A stretch of DNA of 64,000 bases from Candidatus Epulonipiscium viviparus (GTDB lineage: Bacteria; Bacillota; Clostridia; Lachnospirales; Cellulosilyticaceae): contig NZ_CP117982.1 of the NCBI RefSeq assembly GCF_030708075.1, forward strand, positions 841,388 to 905,387, read 5' to 3'. The position numbers and the translations under genes are program-made. The notes under the pieces were generated by a model, which saw nothing but the letters and a program-made list of their open reading frames with translations, was not told the origin of the DNA and ran no database searches. Numbering within the stretch: the first letter of the stretch is position 1; the number at the start of each line of letters is the position of its first letter. Shown here piece after piece: positions 38,019 through 46,674 of this stretch.

Positions 38019-39118
38019 AATTGGTTTGGAACTTTGATATCTCGCATTCTTGGTAGCACGGCATCAAAGAACATCTCATACCCTTCGCATAGATAGTTAT
38101 GATAGCTCTCGCCTACCATATCTCTGTTTCTCATGCAGCCACCGCGGCAAATAGATAGGTATTGGCAGGCTTTGCATTTGTCGCTTAGTTTGATAGATTT
38201 TTCGAGAAATTCGATTTTGCTTCTGTTTGCATTGATAGTTTCTAATTGATCGGTGTTGAAGTTGCCAATGCGGTATTCGTCTAGCATATAGAAGTCGCAA
38301 GGATAGACCGACCCATCGGCTTCGACAACTGTTTGTATTCCGCAGGTACCCCTCATATCGCAGGATTCTGCTGGGTAGCCATTGAGGATTGCAACATAAT
38401 TTTCGAACTGCCTAATATACGGTTGCTTTCCTTGCAAAAAGTCTGCATACCACAGATCAAATAAATCTATCATAAATTGGCCAAACTCTTGCGGTGTAAG
38501 TGAATATTCATTTTGAGAGCGTTCTTCTTCGAGAGGATCTAGGCAGGCGATATATTGTTGATAATGCCAGCCATTTTTTTCATAAGCTTTGTAAATTTCT
38601 TTTATATTTTTTGCAACAAGTTTGTTGACAACGGTTAGGATATTATATTGTACATTATATTGATCAAACATTTTGGTGGTTTGCAAAATGCGTTCGTAGG
38701 TATTTTGGCCAGATGGATCGTGACGATATGTGTCGTGAATTTGCTGAGTGCCATCTATGGAAACCCCGATTAAAAAGTCATTTTCTACGAAAAATTTACA
38801 CCACTCTTCGTTGAGGTTAAAGCCATTAGTTTGCAGAGCGTTGTGAACTTGGATTCCTTTTTTATTGTATTGTTTTTGATATTCGAGAGCTTTCCGAAAA
38901 AAGTCTAAACCTCTAAGAGTGGGTTCGCCTCCTTGATATGCGTAGCTAACAGAATAATTGGCCTTAAGCATGGTACGCCTAATGATATTTTTGAGGGTTT
39001 GCTCACTCATCATTCCAAAAGACTGCTGTGTTCTTTTCTCTGCCTCATCAAAGTAGAAGCAGTAGTCGCATCTCATGTTACAAGCACTTGAAGAAGGTTT
39101 CATCATAACGTTTAACAT
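38015..39118 (-). CDS. Anaerobic sulfatase-maturating enzyme (radical SAM/SPASM)
   Basis: 367 residues. Radical-SAM cluster motif C13-x3-C17-x2-C20 (SSACNMRCDYCFYF), YQGGEPTLRG, LQTNGFNL and VSIDGTQQIHDTYR, then C-terminal SPASM cysteines (CDMRGTCGIQTVVEADGSVY, CKACQYLSICRGGC). anSMEs oxidise the active-site Cys or Ser of sulfatases to formylglycine. A Cys-type sulfatase lies 15 kb away at 54079, a natural client. Confidence 0.95.
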   Translation of the reverse strand: MLNVMMKPSSSACNMRCDYCFYFDEAEKRTQQSFGMMSEQTLKNIIRRTMLKANYSVSYAYQGGEPTLRGLDFFRKALEYQKQYNKKGIQVHNALQTNGFNLNEEWCKFFVENDFLIGVSIDGTQQIHDTYRHDPSGQNTYERILQTTKMFDQYNVQYNILTVVNKLVAKNIKEIYKAYEKNGWHYQQYIACLDPLEEERSQNEYSLTPQEFGQFMIDLFDLWYADFLQGKQPYIRQFENYVAILNGYPAESCDMRGTCGIQTVVEADGSVYPCDFYMLDEYRIGNFNTDQLETINANRSKIEFLEKSIKLSDKCKACQYLSICRGGCMRNRDMVGESYHNYLCEGYEMFFDAVLPRMRDIKVPNQF

Positions 39119-39148
39119 ATTAGTATCTCCTGTTTTTATATTTAAAAT

Positions 39149-39173
39149 AAGGAGTGCAACGAAAGCACCCCTT
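39149..39173 (-). terminator. Hairpin after the BI-1 family gene
   Basis: Nine-base stem AAGGGGTGC / GCACTCCTT on the minus strand, then a short T-rich stretch. Confidence 0.6.
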
Positions 39174-39187
39174 ATAATTATAACTTA

Positions 39188-39922
39188 TTATTCTCGAGAA
39201 GCAAGTTTAGCAAGTAGACTAAGCATTTCTACATATACCCAAACTACTGTTACCAAAAGACCTACCGCAAAGAAAGATTCCATATATTTTGGAAGTCCGT
39301 GACGCGCACCAACAACGATATTATCATAGTCGAGCATTAAATTTGCTATTGCAACAATTACTGTTAATATACTAAAGCCAATAGAAATTAAGCCGTTACC
39401 CATTAGAACATTGCCCCAGCCTAAGAAGAAAAATATAAGTCCCATAATGCTTGCGGCGCAGATTGTCATGGTTAAAATGATAACACCCATTCTAATTTTG
39501 CCAGCAAGGTCAGGTTTTTCTTTGTATAATAAAAGCGTGAAAGCTATGGCAAGTAAAGTAAGTAATGCAGCTTTTGGAACTACGCCATCAAAAAAATAAC
39601 TAAATCGTAAAGTTATTGCTCCAACAAATACACCTTCGAAAATAGCATAAAAAGAACCTATAGTGCTTGATAAATGCGGTTTAAATACCATAGCGATAAG
39701 AAGAATAAAACCAACTATTCCACTTGAAACACCAAGTATATTTGCAAGACCAAAGTTTGGAACACTACCAATAGATAATGCAACAAAGGTTATTAAAGCA
39801 AAGATACAAGTTAGACTGATGAAAGCTAAAGATTTATTTCGTGCGCCTGCAATACTCATTGCTTCGCCAGTACCAACCAAGTTGCCCTCTAAACCTTTTT
39901 TAATCATTGGATTAGATCGCAT
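39188..39922 (-). CDS. Bax inhibitor-1 / YccA family membrane protein
   Basis: 244 residues, about seven membrane helices filling residues 28-240. The ATG at 39922 follows AAAGGGG by about 9 bases; an upstream GTG abuts that site. The pattern FYAIFEGVFVGAITLRFSYF and MLDYDNIVVGARHGLPKYME fits the bacterial BI-1/YccA group (calcium-leak-type channels in characterised homologs). Physiological role here unknown. Confidence 0.85.
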   Translation of the reverse strand: MRSNPMIKKGLEGNLVGTGEAMSIAGARNKSLAFISLTCIFALITFVALSIGSVPNFGLANILGVSSGIVGFILLIAMVFKPHLSSTIGSFYAIFEGVFVGAITLRFSYFFDGVVPKAALLTLLAIAFTLLLYKEKPDLAGKIRMGVIILTMTICAASIMGLIFFFLGWGNVLMGNGLISIGFSILTVIVAIANLMLDYDNIVVGARHGLPKYMESFFAVGLLVTVVWVYVEMLSLLAKLASRE

Positions 39923-40035
39923 ATAAATCACCCCTTTTTCGTTTTATCGATTATAACATATTTAATAAATTAATGCTACAGTTTTTTAAAAATTTGCCAA
40001 TATGTGATAAAAAAGTTGGTGGGGCGAAATAATTA

Positions 40036-40064
40036 TTGGTTTTTAGTTGAATATATTGTATAAT
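40036..40064 (+). promoter_or_regulatory. Vegetative-type promoter of the 40096 gene
   Basis: TTGGTT (40036-40041), 17-base spacer, TATAAT (40059-40064), 31 bases before the start. Confidence 0.65.
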
Positions 40065-40095
40065 TTAAAACAAATATTAAATAGAGGTGAACAGT

Positions 40096-41256
40096 ATGAA
40101 GAAAATGTATGTTTTGTTATTGGCATGTTTATCTGCTACCTGTGTTTCAGCTGCTCCGATGATGACCGAGTATGAAGCAATTACTTATGTAGAAGATATG
40201 TTTAATTTGCCAAAGGGGTATAGTTTGAAAAAAAATGTAATAACCCCACTTGCAGCATTGCCATATTATAGCTTTGAGTTTAGTGCCAATACAGCAAAAA
40301 TAAATGTTGATGTCGAACAAAGTGGAAGCATCCTGGAGTATAATAATGAAAATGTTCCAGTATCAGGACCTACAATCTTTTCGTATGAGCAATGTAAAAA
40401 TGCGGCACAGTTGGCACTAAATGTTTTTGCAGCTGACTATAAAAATGATTTGGTGCTGGTCGATCAACAATTTAATCCTTCAGAAAATTCATACACATTT
40501 TTCTTTGTGAAACAGTATAATGGCATTCCGGTATTAGAAGAAAAAATATCGGTTAGTATTAGTATGATAACAGGAGAGGTGGCGCGATTTGAAGGCATAG
40601 ATACATATTTGGGAGCGTATCTAAAGGAAACAAATGAAATTTCTGCAGAAGATGCGATGGCGATATACAAGGAAAATGTAAACGTGGGTGTATTTTATAA
40701 AGTGGAGCAAAATGTAGCGGTGCCGATGTTTGGAGTTTTGCCGTCGGGAACAGTTGGGGTTTCGCCGTCTTCTGCGGAGGTGATAGAGTTGACAGACGCG
40801 GGAGTTCCTGCAGATGTTGGGTTGAGATATGGATATGAGCAGAGCATCATATTTGCTAAAAGATATATAGAAACTGTCTATGGATATACAAATATCGAAT
40901 TGCTAGAAGCGGAAACGCGTTATCTAAATGGAAACTACCATCTGACGTTTTTGCGTACCGAAAATGGATTACCAGTAATTAACAATTTTATCACAATTAC
41001 AATATCAGCAGATACAGGGGTAACGCAAGATCATCAAGTAGTATGGGACAATAATATAATGTTTCAAAATATCGGATATTTATTGTCTCCAGCATACATT
41101 GATAATTTGACCCAAGCGTTTATGGAAGCCAGCGAATTTGGTTTGTATTATATTAATATATCAGAAATGAAGCGTGTTCCAGTATATACAACAAACTCGT
41201 CAGAAGTATTCATTAATCCTGTAAATGGATCGGTGTTAGTTAACGGGGCGCAATAA
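40096..41256 (+). CDS. Secreted protein with YcdB/PepSY-like repeats, unknown function
   Basis: 386 residues. Signal peptide MKKMYVLLLACLSATCVSAA (cleavage after SAA or so). The mature part shows two similar halves (about 15-190 and 215-385), each with YEQ-x-A, YTFFF/YHLTF, NGIPV/NGLPV and ISxxTG motifs, as in YcdB/DUF4901 and PepSY-type proteins. ATG at 40096 chosen because AGAGGTG is 6 bases upstream. Its end overlaps the convergent rhomboid gene by about 20 bases. Possibly a peptidase-regulating or surface protein. Confidence 0.65.
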   Translation: MKKMYVLLLACLSATCVSAAPMMTEYEAITYVEDMFNLPKGYSLKKNVITPLAALPYYSFEFSANTAKINVDVEQSGSILEYNNENVPVSGPTIFSYEQCKNAAQLALNVFAADYKNDLVLVDQQFNPSENSYTFFFVKQYNGIPVLEEKISVSISMITGEVARFEGIDTYLGAYLKETNEISAEDAMAIYKENVNVGVFYKVEQNVAVPMFGVLPSGTVGVSPSSAEVIELTDAGVPADVGLRYGYEQSIIFAKRYIETVYGYTNIELLEAETRYLNGNYHLTFLRTENGLPVINNFITITISADTGVTQDHQVVWDNNIMFQNIGYLLSPAYIDNLTQAFMEASEFGLYYINISEMKRVPVYTTNSSEVFINPVNGSVLVNGAQ

Positions 41257-41799
41257 GAAGCCAAGAACGGCACCTGTAGTTCCGCCGATTATATGAGTAA
41301 TATTGGATACGTTATCACTGATGGTGGCAGCGCTGATGACTTCTCCCAATATATAAATTAACGCAACGAGTATAAAAGTCATAGGGATTTCGCCATTTTT
41401 GATGCTAGTGAATGATGACAATAAAATAAGTGAAAATGCAACGCCACTAGCTCCCAGAAGCCTCACCCCAGGAAACATCATGTTGTTAACGACTCCTGTA
41501 ATGATAGCAGTTACCAAGATGACGCCTAAGATTTCTGAGGAGCCATATTTTTCTTCTAGTAATGGACCGACTATCAATATAAGCGTTATGTTTCCTAAAA
41601 AATGGTCCCAGTTGGCGTGTCCAAAAACATGGGCTATAATTCTAATATATGCTAAAGGATCAGTCATAGAAGAGTGATATGTACTGAACAAAAAATGATT
41701 TGTTCGACCGCCAGTTAAGATGTTTAAACCGAGAGCGGCAGCACAAATGAATGTAAAAATTAAAATTACGGGTGAATTAAAAGAAATCTTTAGTTTCAT
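41236..41799 (-). CDS. Rhomboid-family intramembrane serine protease
   Basis: 187 residues, about six membrane helices. Catalytic Ser117 in LLGASGVAF and His168 in ITHIIGG; HANWDHFLGNITLI is the family H-x-x-x-x-H/N loop. Cleaves membrane proteins within the bilayer. It lies 12 bases after a histidine kinase on the same strand, giving an operon response regulator-kinase-rhomboid; it may process a surface protein in the same response. Confidence 0.92.
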   Translation of the reverse strand: MKLKISFNSPVILIFTFICAAALGLNILTGGRTNHFLFSTYHSSMTDPLAYIRIIAHVFGHANWDHFLGNITLILIVGPLLEEKYGSSEILGVILVTAIITGVVNNMMFPGVRLLGASGVAFSLILLSSFTSIKNGEIPMTFILVALIYILGEVISAATISDNVSNITHIIGGTTGAVLGFLLRPVN

Positions 41800-41811
41800 T
41801 AGTATTTCCTC

Positions 41812-43146
41812 CTAAGTAGTTGGTATGGTTATCTCAAATATTACGCCCTGATCGTTATAAGCTCGAATGTGTCCGTTCAATTTTTCTATAGAAGTCTTTG
41901 CAATAGAAAGCCCCAGTCCAAAATTTCCGTTTTTTCCCTTTGAAAACCGTTCAAAAATCTTATCTTGATTAGTGATCTTTTCTCCATCATTTTTGATAAA
42001 AATAGTGGCAGTAGTATCTGAGACAGTTGCAGAAATGTCTATTGTAGTTTTTGCGTAACGAAGCCCATTTGAAATAATATTCCCAAATACAGCGCGTAGC
42101 AATTCGTCATTGCCTCTAACCGAAACATCAGTAGTGACAAGATTATTAATAGTAATGTTTTTGGATAATGCATAGCCGTTATATGTATTAACCAAATCGC
42201 TTAAATAATTGTTTAGATTGATACTTACAAGTGAGTCGGCATCGTTGAAATTTTCGATGCGCCCCAGGGTGAGAAGTCCATCGATCAGAGTAGTAAGTTT
42301 TTGAGTTTCCTCAGAAATAATGTGAGCCGTAGATTTTGTGTCTGCAAATATACCCATTTCGATGCCATCTGCATATCCTCTGATACTCATTAGGGGGGTG
42401 CGCAATTCATGAGATGCATTGTTTAGAAACATCTTTTGCGAATTATGGGCATCATAAATGCGTTTGCTCATCTTGTTTATTTCAAGACTCAATTTTTGAA
42501 ATTCGATAGCATCATTTTGAATATTAAGATGTAATATTTCGTCATATTTTATAGATTCAACACATTTAGTAATATATTCAATAGGCGACGCAATAGAAGT
42601 TGTAATTCTAGTGGAGATGAAAGTAGCGATAATAGTTACGATTACTGAAATGATAAGCAATAGCAAATTTATAGCAAATACAAAATCATCTAAAAAATAG
42701 CTCTCTGAAACATAAATGGCTTTATCTCGTAACATTTGAGGTTGTATGTCTAACTCTACAAAGTAATAATCGTGACCATTATGGTTAAATTTACCTATTT
42801 CTCCGATGGGCAAATCTGCAGTAGCGGTATAAGCTAGTTGTGCGATCTCTGAAGTTACAAAACTAGTCTCGGGAATAGCAGAAAACTTAGAGACATTACC
42901 TTGTCTGTTGTAAATGATAAGTTCCATAGAGCTGGAGCTGGGGCCAACTTTAAACAGTGGCTGATTGCTACTGGCCATTTTAGATAACTTAGACGCCGCA
43001 TCTTGGGCAATATGAAGTAATTCGTTTTCAGCTGCGGTTTGAGCGTAATAAGAAACGGTTAGGTTAAAAAGTACGAGTATGGATAAAGGAATAAGTATAA
43101 TTAGAATAATGATAGGACGCGAAAACTTTTTTCGAATAGTTATCAT
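41812..43146 (-). CDS. Sensor histidine kinase with large external domain
   Basis: 444 residues. Membrane helices at about 11-31 and 158-180 enclose a 125-residue external sensor domain; HAMP; H-box NASHELRTPLMSIRG (about H245); N-box GNIISNGLRYA; G-box FGLGLSIAKTS. Starts 3 bases after the stop of its response regulator. Confidence 0.95.
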   Translation of the reverse strand: MITIRKKFSRPIIILIILIPLSILVLFNLTVSYYAQTAAENELLHIAQDAASKLSKMASSNQPLFKVGPSSSSMELIIYNRQGNVSKFSAIPETSFVTSEIAQLAYTATADLPIGEIGKFNHNGHDYYFVELDIQPQMLRDKAIYVSESYFLDDFVFAINLLLLIISVIVTIIATFISTRITTSIASPIEYITKCVESIKYDEILHLNIQNDAIEFQKLSLEINKMSKRIYDAHNSQKMFLNNASHELRTPLMSIRGYADGIEMGIFADTKSTAHIISEETQKLTTLIDGLLTLGRIENFNDADSLVSINLNNYLSDLVNTYNGYALSKNITINNLVTTDVSVRGNDELLRAVFGNIISNGLRYAKTTIDISATVSDTTATIFIKNDGEKITNQDKIFERFSKGKNGNFGLGLSIAKTSIEKLNGHIRAYNDQGVIFEITIPTT

Positions 43147-43149
43147 AAT

Positions 43150-43821
43150 CTACTCCTCTGTTTCTAATTTAAAACCATATCCCCAAACAGATACAATTCT
43201 AACAGAAGTTTTAACCAATTTTTTGCGAAGCCGACGTATGAGATCGTCACAGGCCTTAGTATCAACATCATAATCAAATTTCCAAACATTTTTAAGCAGC
43301 TCATCCCTAGAAACAGCTTTGTCGCTATGCTCAAACATATAAGCCATAAAGACAAATTCAGTAGGTGTCAGATCCAGCTTGTGCCCAGAATAAGAACAGG
43401 TACGCAATGCAATGTCAATAGTTATATTTCCAAAATTAAGAATATTTGTTGTCGCTGCATTAAAAGACATACGCCGAAAAATAGAGTTAACACGCACAAC
43501 CAGTTCCATAGGGGCAAAAGGCTTAATGAGATAGTCGTCAGCACCCATAGTAATGCCGGTAATTCTATCTAGCTCTGTATCTTTTGCAGAAACAATAACA
43601 ATAGGAACATTGCTTTTTTGGCGAATGGAGTGACAAATCGAAATACCATCAGTGCCGGGCATCATAACATCTAAAATAACCATATCGGCAGGGTTGGTTT
43701 GGAATGCGGAAACCAAAGAATCTCCGTTATCAAAAGAAAGAACATCGTAGCCACTGCTTTTAAGGAAGCTACAAATAATATCTCTAATATTTTTCTCGTC
43801 ATCTGCAATATAAATTTTCAT
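43150..43821 (-). CDS. OmpR-family response regulator
   Basis: 223 residues from the ATG at 43821 (GAGGTGAT upstream). Receiver with DDE (7-9), D51 (VILDVMMPGTDG) and Lys in LIKPF; winged helix (about 125-220; LDLTPTEFVFM, VRIVSVWGYGFK). Divergent from the tandem secreted-protein array, whose upstream cassettes carry a direct repeat of OmpR-box geometry. Confidence 0.95.
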   Translation of the reverse strand: MKIYIADDEKNIRDIICSFLKSSGYDVLSFDNGDSLVSAFQTNPADMVILDVMMPGTDGISICHSIRQKSNVPIVIVSAKDTELDRITGITMGADDYLIKPFAPMELVVRVNSIFRRMSFNAATTNILNFGNITIDIALRTCSYSGHKLDLTPTEFVFMAYMFEHSDKAVSRDELLKNVWKFDYDVDTKACDDLIRRLRKKLVKTSVRIVSVWGYGFKLETEE

Positions 43822-43874
43822 ATAAATCACCTCAAATAGATAATAACACACTTTAATAAAAAGATAAATAATTG

Positions 43875-43895
43875 TTGCGTATAAGTTGCGTATAA
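43875..43895 (+). promoter_or_regulatory. Direct repeat upstream of array gene 1 (OmpR-box-like)
   Basis: TTGCGTATAA twice, 11 bases centre to centre. The second copy ends in TATAAT. Identical pairs lie at 44458-44478, 45398-45418 and 46565-46585; a variant with 12-base spacing is at 45981-46002. Each belongs to a cassette of about 110-120 bases ending in the AAGGAG ribosome site. Confidence 0.6.
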
Positions 43896-43984
43896 TTGAC
43901 GGTAGAAATCCCACAGCCCCTTGCAATATAATAAAAGTGTAAGAGGCAACAGCAAATCAAAACAAATTAAAAGGAGAGATTAAA

Positions 43985-44440
43985 ATGAAAAAATTATTAG
44001 TATTGGCGATAGCAGGAGTTATGACAATGGGAGCAACAGGCGTGGTTACATTTGCAAAAGAGGCAGGAGTAAAGATTACGGAAGAAATGAAGGAGCGCAG
44101 AGCTAACCTCGAAGCAAAAGGTATCACAAAGGAAGAGGCAGCAGAATACAGAGCCAACCTCGAAGCAAAAGGCATTACAAGGGAAGAGGCAGCAGAACTC
44201 AGAGCCAACCTCGAAGCAAAAGGCATGACAAAGGAAGAGGCGGCAGAGCACAGAGCTAACCTCGAAGCAAAAGGCATGACAAAGGAAGAGGCGGCAGAGC
44301 ACAGAGCTAACCTCGAAGCAAAAGGCATCACAAAAGAAGAGGCGGCAGAGCGCAAAGCCAACATCGAAGCAAAAGGTTTGTCACCAGAAGAAGTGAGAGC
44401 AAAGATAGAATCAGGCAAAATTAAGCGTGAAGATAAATAA
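43985..44440 (+). CDS. Secreted 17-residue-repeat protein, array gene 1
   Basis: 151 residues: signal peptide (1-24, ending VVTFA), short conserved head EAGVKITEEMKE, six helical repeats of the form RANLEAKGxTxEEAAEx, and a tail GLSPEEVRAKIESGKIKRED. The repeats are Glu/Lys/Ala-rich and predicted helical; variation is concentrated at repeat positions 9 (Met/Ile), 11 (Lys/Arg) and 17 (His/Tyr/Leu/Arg). Not recognised as a named family. Divergent from the response regulator at 43150. Confidence 0.85.
   Translation: MKKLLVLAIAGVMTMGATGVVTFAKEAGVKITEEMKERRANLEAKGITKEEAAEYRANLEAKGITREEAAELRANLEAKGMTKEEAAEHRANLEAKGMTKEEAAEHRANLEAKGITKEEAAERKANIEAKGLSPEEVRAKIESGKIKREDK
44081..44380 (+). repeat. 51-bp coding repeat of the secreted-protein array (gene 1 copy)
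   Basis: Unit encodes RANLEAKG(M/I)T(K/R)EEAAE(H/R/Y/L/F/C). The same unit recurs in genes 2-5 (to 46490). Because the unit is a multiple of three and free of stops, other frames on both strands stay open and should not be taken as genes. Confidence 0.95.
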
Positions 44441-44567
44441 TAAGGTAGCAACAGAAATTGCGTATAAGTTGCGTATAATTGACGGTAGAAATCCCACAGC
44501 CTCTTGCAATATAATAAAAGTGTAAGAGGCAACAGCAAATCAAAACAAATTAAAAGGAGAGATTAAA

Positions 44568-44930
44568 ATGAAAAAATTGTTAGTATTGGCGATAGCAGGA
44601 GTTATGACAATGGGAGCAACAGGCGTGGTTACATTTGCAAAAGAGGCAGGAGTAAAGATTACGGAGGAAATGAAAGAGCGCAGAGCCAACCTCGAAGCAA
44701 AAGGCATGACAAGGGAAGAGGCAGCAGAACGCAGAGCTAACCTCGAAGCAAAAGGCATGACAAGGGAAGAGGCAGCAGAACGCAGAGCTAACCTCGAAGC
44801 AAAAGTCATGACAAGGGAAGAGGCAGCAGAACGCAGAGCTAACCTCGAAGCAAAAGACATGACAAAGGAAGAGGCAGCAGAACACAGAGGCAGCAGAACA
44901 CAATCAAAACAAATCAAAAGGAGAGATTAA
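44568..44930 (+). CDS. Array gene 2, C-terminus fused into the next leader
   Basis: 120 residues; same signal peptide and head, four to five repeats with Val or Asp at the variable Gly position. The normal tail is missing: after AEH the frame runs into GSRTQSKQIKRRD, which is the leader of gene 3 read through. The tail and the whole intervening cassette have been deleted, so gene 3 has no promoter cassette and starts one base after this stop. Confidence 0.8.
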   Translation: MKKLLVLAIAGVMTMGATGVVTFAKEAGVKITEEMKERRANLEAKGMTREEAAERRANLEAKGMTREEAAERRANLEAKVMTREEAAERRANLEAKDMTKEEAAEHRGSRTQSKQIKRRD

Positions 44931-44931
44931 A

Positions 44932-45336
44932 ATGAAAAAATTGTTAGTATTGGCGATAGCAGGAGTTATGACAATGGGAGAAACAGGCGTGGTTACATTT
45001 GCAGAAGAGGCAGGAGTAAAGATTACGGAGGAAATGAAGGAGCGCAGAGCTAACCTCGAAGCAAAAGGTATCACAAAGGAAGAGGCAGCAGAATTCAGAG
45101 CCAACCTCGAAGCAAAAGACATGACAAAGGAAGAGGCAGCAGAACACAGAGCCAACCTCGAAGCAAAAGACATGACAAAGGAAGAGGCGGCAGAGCACAG
45201 AGCTAACCTCGAAGCAAAAGTCATGACAAAGGAAGAGGCGGCAGAGCTCAGAGCTAACCTCGAAGCAAAAGTCATGACAAGGGAAGAGGCGGCAGAGTGC
45301 AGCCAACATGAAGAAAAGGTTGTCAAGAAGAAGTGA
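44932..45336 (+). CDS. Array gene 3, degenerate tail
   Basis: 134 residues; signal peptide (Glu replaces Ala in MGET), head and about six repeats. The tail that reads GLSPEEVREKIEAGK in siblings is scrambled by several small deletions (7 bases in total, 45299-45335) and ends ECSQHEEKVVKKK; the intact tail codons continue out of frame. It depends on gene 2 for transcription. Confidence 0.8.
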   Translation: MKKLLVLAIAGVMTMGETGVVTFAEEAGVKITEEMKERRANLEAKGITKEEAAEFRANLEAKDMTKEEAAEHRANLEAKDMTKEEAAEHRANLEAKVMTKEEAAELRANLEAKVMTREEAAECSQHEEKVVKKK

Positions 45337-45507
45337 GAGAAAAGATAGAAGCAGGCAAAATTAAGCGTGAAGATAAATAATAAGGTAGCAACAGAAATTG
45401 CGTATAAGTTGCGTATAATTGACGGTAGAAATCCCACAGCCTCTTGCAATATAATAAAAGCGTAAAGGGCAACAGCAAATCAAAACAAATTAGAAGGAGA
45501 GATTAAA

Positions 45508-45963
45508 ATGAAAAAATTGTTAGTATTGGCGATAGCAGGAGTTATGACAATGGGAGCAACAGGCGTGGTTACATTTGCAGAAGAGGCAGGAGTAAAGATT
45601 ACGGAAGAAATGAAGGAGCGCAGAGCTAACCTCGAAGCAAAAGGCATGACAAAGGAAGAGGCGGCAGAGCACAGAGCTAACCTCGAAGCAAAAGGCATAA
45701 CAAAGGAAGAGGCGGCAGAGCGCAGAGCTAACCTGGAAGCAAAAGGCATTACAAAGGAAGAGGCAGCAGAGTGCAAAGCCAACATCGAAGCAAAAGGCAT
45801 GACAAGGGAAGAGGCAGCAGAACGCAGAGCTAACCTGGAAGCAAAAGGCATTACAAGGGAAGAGGCAGCAGAGTGCAAAGCCAACAACGAAGCAAAAGGT
45901 TTGTCACCAGAAGAAGTGAGAGAAAAGATAGAAGCAGGAAAAATTAAGCGTGAAGAAAAATAA
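45508..45963 (+). CDS. Secreted repeat protein, array gene 4
   Basis: 151 residues, same plan as gene 1: signal peptide, EEAGVKITEEMKE head, six repeats, tail GLSPEEVREKIEAGKIKREE. Two repeats carry Cys at the variable last position (AAECKAN), the only cysteines in the mature array proteins apart from gene 3. Confidence 0.85.
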   Translation: MKKLLVLAIAGVMTMGATGVVTFAEEAGVKITEEMKERRANLEAKGMTKEEAAEHRANLEAKGITKEEAAERRANLEAKGITKEEAAECKANIEAKGMTREEAAERRANLEAKGITREEAAECKANNEAKGLSPEEVREKIEAGKIKREEK

Positions 45964-46091
45964 TAAGGTAGCAACAGAAATTGCGAATAAGTTTGCGTAT
46001 AATTGACGGTAGAAATCCCACAGCCTCTTGCAATATAATAAAAGTGTAAGAGGCAACAGCAAATCAAAACAAATTAGAAGGAGAGATTAAA

Positions 46092-46547
46092 ATGAAAAAA
46101 TTGTTAGTATTGGCGATAGCAGGAGTTATGACAATGGGAGCAACAGGCGTGGTTACATTTGCAAAAGAGGCAGGAGTAAAGATTACGGAAGAAATGAAAG
46201 AGCGCAGAGCTAACCTCGAAGCAAAAGTCATGACAAAGGAAGAGGCGGCAGAGCGCAGAGCTAACCTGGAAGCAAAAGGCATTACAAAGGAAGAGGCAGC
46301 AGAATTCAGAGCCAACCTCGAAGCAAAAGGCATGACAAAGGAAGAGGCGGCAGAGCACAGAGCTACCCTCGAAGCAAAAGGCATGACAAAGGAAGAGGCG
46401 GCAGAGCACAGAGCTAACCTCGAAGCAAAAGGCATCACAAAAGAAGAGGCGGCAGAGCGCAAAGCCAACATCGAAGCAAAAGGTTTGTCACCAGAAGAAG
46501 TGAGAGCAAAGATAGAATCAGGCAAAATTAAGCGTGAAGATAAATAA
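46092..46547 (+). CDS. Secreted repeat protein, array gene 5
   Basis: 151 residues, same plan; the last two repeats and tail are nearly identical to gene 1, whereas the first repeats match genes 3 and 4, a mosaic that points to recombination between copies. Confidence 0.85.
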   Translation: MKKLLVLAIAGVMTMGATGVVTFAKEAGVKITEEMKERRANLEAKVMTKEEAAERRANLEAKGITKEEAAEFRANLEAKGMTKEEAAEHRATLEAKGMTKEEAAEHRANLEAKGITKEEAAERKANIEAKGLSPEEVRAKIESGKIKREDK

Positions 46548-46674
46548 TAAGGTAGCAACAGAAATTGCGTATAAGTTGCGTATAATTGACGGTAGAAATC
46601 CCACAGCCTCTTGCAATATAATAAAAGTGTAAGAGGCAACAGCAAATCAAAACAAATTAAAAGGAGCGATTGAA

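Noticed and set aside
43957..46645. Many long minus-strand frames (100-195 codons) under the secreted-protein array
   Set aside because: Shadows of the 51-bp repeat, which is open in several frames; the plus-strand genes have ribosome sites and signal peptides.
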